DNA of 20,210 nucleotides from Candidatus Woesearchaeota archaeon (lineage in GTDB: Archaea > Nanobdellota > Nanobdellia > SCGC-AAA011-G17 > JAPLZO01). A program made the translations under genes and the position numbers. The notes under the pieces are model-generated. The model saw nothing but the letters and a program-made list of their open reading frames with translations, did not search any database and was not told the DNA's origin. Location: NCBI GenBank assembly GCA_026394995.1, contig JAPLZO010000059.1:1-20210 (forward strand), read 5' to 3'. Position 1 is the stretch's first letter, and every line of letters starts with the position of its first letter. Below are positions 13,762 to 19,435 of this stretch, piece after piece.

Positions 13762-14652
13762 ATGGTTTATGATTGTATAATTATAGGTGCAGGACCGGCT
13801 GGATTATCTTCAGCTATCTATCTTGGTAGAGCACATAAGAAAACTTTACTCATATACAGTGCTCCAATGAGAACTTCATTAGCAGTTCACATAAATAACT
13901 ATATGGGCTTTGATGATATTTCTGGTAATGAATTAATTGAAATCGGTTTAAATCAAGCTCAAAAATACGGTGTTAAAGTTGTAGTATCAACAGTTAAAAA
14001 TATAGTTGAAGATGAAACTTTTAAAGTTAGCACATCATCAGAAACCTTTTCATCAAAATATATTATAGTTGCTTCAGGAATAAATGATATTTTACCAGAT
14101 ATAGACAATCTATTTGATTTTTTAGGAGAAACATTTTTTACATGTTTTGATTGTGATGGTTATAGAATGACAAACAAAAATCTATTTTTGATAGGTAATG
14201 AAGATGGAGTTGTAAGAACAGCTTTAGCAGTTAAACAGACTTACACTAATAAAATAACAATTTTTACAGGTAAAGAAAACAAAATTTCTAATGAATATAT
14301 CAAAAAATTAGAAAGTGAAAATATTAAACTTATTAATAAAAATATAAAACATCTAAATGGAAATAATGGTATAATAGAAAGTGTTGTTCTTGATGATGAT
14401 TCTACTTTAAAATGTGATTGTATATATTCAGATTTGGGTTATGAAAGAAATGATTCGTTCTTAAAAGAACTTAATTTAAAAAGAAGCACAACAGGTTATA
14501 TTGAAATAGATTCTCATTATGAAAGCTCATTAAAAAATTTATTTGTTATAGGTCCTTTAAATACAGCTTCTGATCAAGTTTCTGTTGCAGTTGGTGAAGG
14601 TACAACAGCAGCAATGCATATAATAGAATCAGAATTTAAATTGGAGGTTTAA
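13762..14652 (+). CDS. Thioredoxin reductase-like FAD oxidoreductase lacking NADPH motifs
   Basis: 296-residue flavoprotein of the TrxR fold. The FAD-binding Rossmann motif is GAGPAG (9-14) and a redox-active pair is present in CFDCDG (C128, C131), equivalent to CATCDG of TrxR. The second Rossmann region reads LIGNEDGVVRTAL (143-155), which breaks the GxGxxA/G pattern. The HRRxxxR NADPH-2'-phosphate motif is missing (IFTGKE). The FAD ribose-binding acid and GG after strand 2 are replaced by YSAPMRTS, and the late GD motif is GP (IGPLNTASDQ). The protein may thus use another electron donor, as in ferredoxin-dependent TrxRs, or act as a dithiol oxidase. A rubredoxin-like gene follows three bases later, suggesting electron transfer to rubredoxin or rubrerythrin (inference). 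Confidence 0.82.
   Translation: MVYDCIIIGAGPAGLSSAIYLGRAHKKTLLIYSAPMRTSLAVHINNYMGFDDISGNELIEIGLNQAQKYGVKVVVSTVKNIVEDETFKVSTSSETFSSKYIIVASGINDILPDIDNLFDFLGETFFTCFDCDGYRMTNKNLFLIGNEDGVVRTALAVKQTYTNKITIFTGKENKISNEYIKKLESENIKLINKNIKHLNGNNGIIESVVLDDDSTLKCDCIYSDLGYERNDSFLKELNLKRSTTGYIEIDSHYESSLKNLFVIGPLNTASDQVSVAVGEGTTAAMHIIESEFKLEV
14643..14648 (+). promoter_or_regulatory. Ribosome binding site of the rubredoxin-like gene
   Basis: GGAGGT inside the last codons of the flavoprotein gene, seven bases before ATG 14656. Its presence argues that the following, broken frame is meant to be translated. Confidence 0.65.
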
Positions 14653-14655
14653 AAA

Positions 14656-14806
14656 ATGGATAAAGTAAAAAAAATTCTGGCGTTGTACAATATGTGGGGA
14701 TTTACATTGGGGTGTTTTAGCTCCTGAGATATGCCCAACATGTGGTTATCCAAGAAGTAAAGCTATTGAAATAACAAAAGAAGAATTTTTAGAAGCTTTT
14801 AAATAA
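14656..14806 (+). pseudogene. Rubredoxin-like protein, frameshifted at an A8 run
   Basis: ATG 14656 with a good ribosome binding site gives MDKVKK and then runs off frame. The next frame encodes WRCTICGDLHWGVLAPEICP and TCGYPRSKAIEITKEEF, ending at 14806: two CxxC knuckles (CTIC and CPTC) spaced like the rubredoxin domain of rubrerythrins. Nine instead of eight A residues at 14667-14674 would give MDKVKKKFWRCTICG, an uninterrupted 50-residue protein. The second frame has no start codon and is closed by a TAA at 14666, so it needs the upstream ATG. The break is a homopolymer sequencing error, a real mutation, or a site of polymerase or ribosome slippage. Probable role: electron carrier between the upstream flavoprotein and rubrerythrin. 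Confidence 0.8.
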
Positions 14807-14811
14807 TAAAA

Positions 14812-15822
14812 TTATTTCCAAATCCCAACTATTTTTTTATTACATTTACTACACACATTATTTTTAATATTAATTTTATTAATCAAAAAAGAAGATCTTT
14901 CTATAAGTAGAGCATTACAATTTGGACAGTATGTATTTTCATAATTACTTGCAATATTACCCAAATAAACATATTTTAATCCAACACTTTTAGCAATAAC
15001 ATAAGCATTTTCTAAAGATTCAAAACTAGTAGCTTGAAAGTCTTTAGCTTTGTGCATTGGAAAAAACCTAGAAAAATGTAATGGAATGTTTTCATCTAAA
15101 TTTTCTTTAATCCATAAACATAATTCTTTTATTTGTTTATCTTTATCATTCAATTTAGGTATTAATAAATTTGTTATTTCTAACCAAATATTTTTCTTGT
15201 ACAATATTTTTAATGTGTTTAATACAGGTTCTAATCTAGCTTCACATATTTTTTTATAAAAATTATCATCAAAAGCTTTTAAATCAATATTAGCAGCATC
15301 TATATATTTACATAATTCCAATAAAGGTTTTTCATTAATAAAACCATTACTAACAATAATATTTTTTATATTTTTTTTCTTTGCTAATTTAGCAGTATCT
15401 AGCATATATTCATAAAAAACAGTGGGTTCTGTATATGTATAAGAAATCGATTTACATTTATACTTTATAGATTGTTCAACAACTTTTTTTGGTGGCAAAT
15501 CTATACTAGTAACCCCATCAAATTTTGCTTGTGAAATCTCCCAATTCTGACAATTTAAACAATGAAAATTACAACCAACAGTTCCAATAGAAAAACTCTT
15601 ACTTCCTGGCAAAAAATGATATAAAGGTTTTTTCTCAATAGGATCTATATTAGCACTAACAGGCTTTCCATAAACTAAAGAATATAACTTTCCATTAATA
15701 TTTTTTCTTACACCACAATTGCCTATTTCATCTTCTTTTATAATACAATATCTAGGACATAGTTCACACTGTAAAATATTATTCTTTAATTTTGTATATA
15801 GCGATGCCTCTTTTCGTTCCAT
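14812..15822 (-). CDS. amrS: AmmeMemoRadiSam-type radical SAM enzyme
   Basis: 336-residue radical SAM protein of the PflA-like COG1180 group. An N-terminal cysteine set C19-x2-C22-x3-C26 with GNCGVR (C36) precedes KPVSANIDPIEKKPLYHFLP and the 4Fe-4S motif C84-x3-C88-x2-C91 (GCNFHCLNCQNW). These blocks match the AmmeMemoRadiSam system enzyme (AmrS), whose substrate is unknown. A C-terminal zinc-ribbon-like end has C299-x2-C302 and C324-x2-C327. Its usual companions (AMMECR1 and Memo-like proteins) are not in the window. The start overlaps the upstream gene by 37 bases, but ATG 15822 gives the expected EASLYTKLKNNILQCELCPR N-terminus. It converges on the rubredoxin-like gene with a five-base gap. 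Confidence 0.88.
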   Translation of the reverse strand: MERKEASLYTKLKNNILQCELCPRYCIIKEDEIGNCGVRKNINGKLYSLVYGKPVSANIDPIEKKPLYHFLPGSKSFSIGTVGCNFHCLNCQNWEISQAKFDGVTSIDLPPKKVVEQSIKYKCKSISYTYTEPTVFYEYMLDTAKLAKKKNIKNIIVSNGFINEKPLLELCKYIDAANIDLKAFDDNFYKKICEARLEPVLNTLKILYKKNIWLEITNLLIPKLNDKDKQIKELCLWIKENLDENIPLHFSRFFPMHKAKDFQATSFESLENAYVIAKSVGLKYVYLGNIASNYENTYCPNCNALLIERSSFLINKINIKNNVCSKCNKKIVGIWK

Positions 15823-16109
15823 TTCATTATATCAATTCTATAACATTGTTTAATATATTTAAAAAAATGATAATGATCAGGTGCTTCCTCTCTTATTATT
15901 TCTTCTATTATTCTAGGCTCCCTATTTACAGCAGGCCTTAATTCTTTAGGAAACTTATCTCTTCCTACTCCACGAACTTCTTTAAGCAAATCTTGTGCTT
16001 GTAATATATTTTTACAATACAAAGCGACAATAGCATCTATATCACTATTACTACCTGTATGAGAGCGTCTTTTAATACCAATAAACCATCTTTTGCCATC
16101 ATTACTCAT
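15786..16109 (-). CDS. Hypothetical basic protein, 107 aa, between hjc and amrS
   Basis: I do not recognise this protein. It is rich in basic and aromatic residues (KRWFIGIKRRSHTG near the N-terminus, then a central helix ALYCKNILQAQDLLKEVRG) and ends YIKQCYRIDIMKWNEKRHR. No membrane span or signal peptide is visible. Its ATG overlaps the hjc stop (ATGA, 16106-16109), so it is translationally coupled to the resolvase. Its 3' end overlaps amrS by 37 bases. The coupling and the basic character suggest a nucleic-acid-related role, which is inference only. Confidence 0.6.
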   Translation of the reverse strand: MSNDGKRWFIGIKRRSHTGSNSDIDAIVALYCKNILQAQDLLKEVRGVGRDKFPKELRPAVNREPRIIEEIIREEAPDHYHFFKYIKQCYRIDIMKWNEKRHRYIQN

Positions 16110-16489
16110 TTTATTAAATCCTCAAAACTTAAACCTTTCTTTCTAGCTAACTCTAAAGACATAATAAAACTTTTTTCACTATTTTTAAAATCTTTATGTT
16201 TTAAAAAATACCAACCTCTATTATCAAATCTTATTCCTAGCCAAGGTTCTGCCCCAAATCTTCTAGCAAATTCTCTTAACTCTTTAACTTGTTCTTTTGT
16301 AACATACTTTTTATCATTTTTTAATGATTTACATTCAATAGCTAATACTCTTGAACCATTTCCAACCAATAAATCAGGTGCAGGTATCGTAGCACTTCCA
16401 GAACCAGCTACTCTAATTGGTTGCCATCCATTAGCATAAAACATATGAAATAATTCCCTCTCTGCACGTGCACCTTTAGCTTTACTCAT
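16106..16489 (-). CDS. hjc: Holliday junction resolvase Hjc
   Basis: Archaeal Holliday junction resolvase, a dimeric PD-(D/E)XK nuclease that cleaves four-way junctions in recombinational repair. The 127 residues show KGARAERELFHMF (catalytic glutamate region, E10/E12), IRVAGSGSATIPAPDLL with D39, LAIECKSLK with E52 and K54, and a following glutamine (EQVKEL, Q67). FARRFGAEPWLGIRF is also typical. Length and motifs are normal. The start overlaps the stop of the histone-fold gene as ATGA, and its stop overlaps the next gene in the same way, so three genes are coupled in translation. Confidence 0.95.
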   Translation of the reverse strand: MSKAKGARAERELFHMFYANGWQPIRVAGSGSATIPAPDLLVGNGSRVLAIECKSLKNDKKYVTKEQVKELREFARRFGAEPWLGIRFDNRGWYFLKHKDFKNSEKSFIMSLELARKKGLSFEDLIK

Positions 16490-16656
16490 AAATCTCTAGC
16501 CTTTACAGTTTTTCTACCATTAGCCTCTGCTCTTGCAACAGCATCTTTAATTAAAGCTTCAACTTTAGCACTTAGTGCAGCTGCAAAATCTCCAGATACA
16601 TTAAAACCACCTGTAATATCCTTTAATTTTGATCTAACAATCAATAAATCTGACAT
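16486..16656 (-). CDS. Short histone-fold protein (DUF1931-like)
   Basis: 56 residues. The second half, KVEALIKDAVARAEANGRKT followed by VKARDL, is the signature of a histone fold: long helix 2, a GRKTV loop that binds DNA in archaeal histones, and a short helix 3 ending ARDL (compare GRKTIKAEDI in HMfB). The first 20 residues (LLIVRSKLKDITGGFNVSGD) resemble single-chain DUF1931-type archaeal histone-like proteins. GGAGGTG at 16662-16668, five bases before ATG 16656, supports the start. The stop overlaps hjc (ATGA). It probably compacts or bridges DNA; the link to a resolvase in one operon is notable. Confidence 0.75.
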   Translation of the reverse strand: MSDLLIVRSKLKDITGGFNVSGDFAAALSAKVEALIKDAVARAEANGRKTVKARDL

Positions 16657-16685
16657 AATAACACCTCCATCAATTTTTTAATATT

Positions 16686-16698
16686 AAAAATATATAAA
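16686..16698 (-). promoter_or_regulatory. TATA box for the histone-hjc-amrS operon
   Basis: On the minus strand TTTATATATTTTT, about 25 bases ahead of the ribosome binding site at 16662-16668 and 35 bases before ATG 16656. A transcript starting there would have a minimal leader containing GGAGGTG. Confidence 0.45.
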
Positions 16699-16700
16699 CT

Positions 16701-16817
16701 TTATCTATCTTTCTTCTTTTTACGTATTTTCCCCTTTATCTTACCAATAACCATTAAACTTCCAGTCCCTACAATTGGGATTGATGCTTGAATAACCGCA
16801 TTACATATTTCACACAT
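16701..16817 (-). CDS. 38-aa ORF with CxxC start and basic tail
   Basis: MCEICNAVIQASIPIVGTGS, then LMVIGKIKGKIRKKKKDR. A CxxC pair (C2, C5) precedes a moderately hydrophobic segment (about 7-25) and a strongly basic C-terminus, so it could be a small membrane-associated protein. It starts nine bases after the lysS stop, on the same strand, with a weak AGGA ribosome binding site overlapping that gap. It ends just before the histone promoter. The family is not recognised; a real small gene is plausible because the composition differs from the surrounding noncoding DNA. Confidence 0.45.
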   Translation of the reverse strand: MCEICNAVIQASIPIVGTGSLMVIGKIKGKIRKKKKDR

Positions 16818-16826
16818 TTTATATTC

Positions 16827-18365
16827 CTATAACTGATCTAATAATCTTATTACTCTAGATTTACCTATCTCTAATATAAAAGATGCTAATCTTGGTCCTT
16901 TTTCTTTACCTATTAAGACTGAATAAGCAACTTTAAAAAAATCTTTTGGATTTATACCAAACTCTTCACTTATCTCATAAAATTTATTGTGTAAATTTAA
17001 TTCATCAATTCTTTCCTTTTTCAAAATTTCACGAACTTTAATTAAAGCTTCTCTTTCTTTATCATCTAATTTAATATCAATTTTATCTTTAACTTTAAAT
17101 TTCATTTCATCAGGTGCATATTTTTCTAACCAATTCCAAACTAATTTAGCTCTTTCTTTGATTCTCACATCTTTTTTATGATACTCTTGTAAAACCTTAT
17201 CTATATTACCCTCATAAATTTGTAATAAAGTTGTTAAATGTCTAAAAGATGGCTGAATTGGAATTTTTTTAGGAATTTTTCCTATATAGGATAATTCATA
17301 AATTCTTTTTTCTTTACTTAATTTCTTTTCATTTGTAATCTGTTTTTCATCAAAATAAACTCTTTCTGTATTATCAAAATCTTCATAAATCTTTATAACA
17401 TCCATGTCAAAGCTTACAGAAAATTCAGTATTAGGTCTTGTACTAGCGAATAAATATCTAACAATTTGTGGTTCATATATATCTAAAACCTCTTTAAGAG
17501 TTATAACATTACCTAAAGAACTAGACATTTTCCCCCCAACACCTTTTATTATTATAAAATCATATTTTAAATCAACAGGATGTTTTTCTTTGTACAACTC
17601 TTCAAATATCTCATTAGCAGTTATTCTTGCTCCACCACTAGTATTATAATGTTCTTTGCCACCAGGTTCAAAATCTACATTTTCATGATGCCACCAAATA
17701 GGCCATTGTATTCTCCATAAAGGCTTTACAATACCAATTTTTCTAAAATCAATTGTATTAGTATAACCACAATCACAACTATACTTTATTTCATATTCTC
17801 CATCATAACTTAAAATTTTGGTGCTATCTTTTTTACATTTTTCACAATAAACATTTATAGGCCACCAATCTTTTTCTAGTGGCTCTTGTCTATACTTATT
17901 TAGAATCTCTGCAATTTTTTCTTTTTCATTTAACACTTTTTTAATTTCATCAGCATAAACACATTTTTTATATTTTTCACTATGCCTTATAATTTCAATT
18001 TTAAAACCTAATTTTTTTAAATATTTTTCAACCTCTTTTTCAAAATGTAAAGCATAAGAAGCATGACATTTAAATGGATCAGGAATTTCAGATAAAGGCA
18101 TTCCAATATATTTTTCAAAATTTTTAGGAATATTAGCTGGAACTTTTCTTAACCTATCATAATCATCCCAATAGTGTATATGTTTTGCTTTTTTACCTTT
18201 GTCTAATAAAGCCTGAGTAACCAATTGAGATGTTATTATTTCTCTAAAATTGCCCATATGCACTACACCAGATGGACTAACACCTGATGAACAAACATAG
18301 GATTTTTTATCCCTCTTTATAATCTCGTTAGCAGTTACATCTGCCCATTGAAAATCTTCTTCCAT
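16827..18365 (-). CDS. lysS: Lysyl-tRNA synthetase, class I
   Basis: Charges tRNA-Lys; the class I form is found mainly in archaea. The 512 residues carry the class I signatures SPSGVVHMGN (HIGH-like, H36-N39) and GGKMSSS (KMSKS-like, 279-283). A zinc-binding pair YCEKC (C174, C177) and SCDCG (C197, C199) is inserted in the catalytic domain. WPIWWHHENVDFEPGGKEHY and ASTRPNTEFSVSFDMDVIKIYEDFD are typical of LysRS-I. The C-terminal alpha-helical anticodon-binding part ends LEIGKSRVIRLLDQL. A TATA-like element at the end of the upstream gene suggests an independent leaderless promoter. Confidence 0.97.
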   Translation of the reverse strand: MEEDFQWADVTANEIIKRDKKSYVCSSGVSPSGVVHMGNFREIITSQLVTQALLDKGKKAKHIHYWDDYDRLRKVPANIPKNFEKYIGMPLSEIPDPFKCHASYALHFEKEVEKYLKKLGFKIEIIRHSEKYKKCVYADEIKKVLNEKEKIAEILNKYRQEPLEKDWWPINVYCEKCKKDSTKILSYDGEYEIKYSCDCGYTNTIDFRKIGIVKPLWRIQWPIWWHHENVDFEPGGKEHYNTSGGARITANEIFEELYKEKHPVDLKYDFIIIKGVGGKMSSSLGNVITLKEVLDIYEPQIVRYLFASTRPNTEFSVSFDMDVIKIYEDFDNTERVYFDEKQITNEKKLSKEKRIYELSYIGKIPKKIPIQPSFRHLTTLLQIYEGNIDKVLQEYHKKDVRIKERAKLVWNWLEKYAPDEMKFKVKDKIDIKLDDKEREALIKVREILKKERIDELNLHNKFYEISEEFGINPKDFFKVAYSVLIGKEKGPRLASFILEIGKSRVIRLLDQL

Positions 18366-18385
18366 TTTTATACTAAAAGAGAAAG

Positions 18386-18395
18386 GTTATTTAAA
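18386..18395 (-). promoter_or_regulatory. TATA box for lysS, overlapping the upstream stop codon
   Basis: On the minus strand AGTTTAAATAAC, whose TAA is also the stop of the THUMP gene, about 25 bases before ATG 18365. No ribosome binding site lies between, so a leaderless lysS message is likely. Confidence 0.4.
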
Positions 18396-19313
18396 CTTTT
18401 TTAATATTAAAATATAATAAATCATACCACCGATTACTATCTTTCTCTCATGTTCTAACTTAAGTTTACCAACATACTTCTTAATTAATTCAGGTTTTGT
18501 AGTTATTATCCCAATTTTATCTTTTAGAGTATAATCAACCTGATTAAAAAACTCAGGCAAAATTCTAATATATTCCTGTTCATTTCTAATGGATATAAAC
18601 AAATTAGTTACAATTTTTACACTTTTTTTCTTAAATTTGGTACTTAACCATTCTATATCATAATTAGAAAAATCAATTTTAACTTTGGCTAATTGAGAAT
18701 TTATCTTAGCATTTCTTATATTATTTTTATTTTCATCCATACCATATATTTTTTTACCTTTTAACAAAGCAGCTTCTATACAAATAACTCCATCTTTACA
18801 AAAAGGATCAACTAAAATATCTGTTTTTTTGTAATCACTTAATTCTAATAATGCATAAGCTAAACATGCATTTATACTTTGATTATTTATCTTGATCCTA
18901 TAATCTCTTTTATGTAAATTATATTTTAATAAATAACCAACTAAACAATTATTATCTACAATATCAACATAAACAATAGTTTTAGGATTTTTATAATCTA
19001 AATTATAACCTTTTTTAATCAAAAAATCATTTAATTCTTTTGTAATATCAACAGATTTAAAATTATGTTGCCCTTTTCTATTACATTCAACTTTAAAAGA
19101 ATCCTTTATTTTAAATTTTATTTTAATTAATTTTTTTATTAAATCTTCAAAATCATCAAACTCAAATTTATAAATTAATTTATAAACAATATCCAAACAT
19201 CTATAATTCTTTAATTCCTTTTTAAACAAAACTCTTCCATTTAGAACCTTTTTACCTTTAACCTCCTTAGAAGCTACATCTTCAATTCCATTAACTGTAA
19301 TGCCAACAAACAT
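18387..19313 (-). CDS. THUMP-type RNA methyltransferase-like protein with degenerate catalytic motif
   Basis: 308-residue relative of Trm11/Trm14/RlmKL guanine-N2 methyltransferases. A probable THUMP RNA-binding region covers about residues 50-130, followed by the linker LHKRDYRI (133-140). The Rossmann methyltransferase domain starts at about 145, with SAM motif I VDPFCKDGVICIEAAL (168-183, where DPFCGSG is usual) and the acidic end of strand 2, IYGMDEN (189-195). Motif IV, normally N/D-P-P-Y/F, reads TNLFIS (236-241), so the catalytic prolines are missing. The protein ends 20 bases before lysS on the same strand. It may be an altered or inactive tRNA methyltransferase; substrate is unknown. 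Confidence 0.75.
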   Translation of the reverse strand: MFVGITVNGIEDVASKEVKGKKVLNGRVLFKKELKNYRCLDIVYKLIYKFEFDDFEDLIKKLIKIKFKIKDSFKVECNRKGQHNFKSVDITKELNDFLIKKGYNLDYKNPKTIVYVDIVDNNCLVGYLLKYNLHKRDYRIKINNQSINACLAYALLELSDYKKTDILVDPFCKDGVICIEAALLKGKKIYGMDENKNNIRNAKINSQLAKVKIDFSNYDIEWLSTKFKKKSVKIVTNLFISIRNEQEYIRILPEFFNQVDYTLKDKIGIITTKPELIKKYVGKLKLEHERKIVIGGMIYYILILKKFK

Positions 19314-19341
19314 AATCTCACTTATATAGAACTATTCTAAG

Positions 19342-19352
19342 CCTTATAAAAA
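19342..19352 (-). promoter_or_regulatory. TATA box for the THUMP gene
   Basis: On the minus strand TTTTTATAAGG, centred about 34 bases before ATG 19313, which predicts a leader of only a few bases. No Shine-Dalgarno is visible. Confidence 0.35.
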
Positions 19353-19400
19353 CTTAGTGGTTATTATAAAATATTCTATCATAATTATTAAAGAATAACA

Positions 19401-19412
19401 TTATTTAAATAT
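19401..19412 (+). promoter_or_regulatory. TATA box for the last gene
   Basis: TTATTTAAATAT centred about 29 bases before ATG 19436, with no ribosome binding site between. A leaderless or nearly leaderless transcript is likely. Confidence 0.4.
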
Positions 19413-19435
19413 ATAAAAAACTTAGCAAACCTAAT

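Noticed and set aside
16059..16439. 126-residue ORF on the plus strand
   Set aside because: Antisense to hjc, which has full catalytic motifs.
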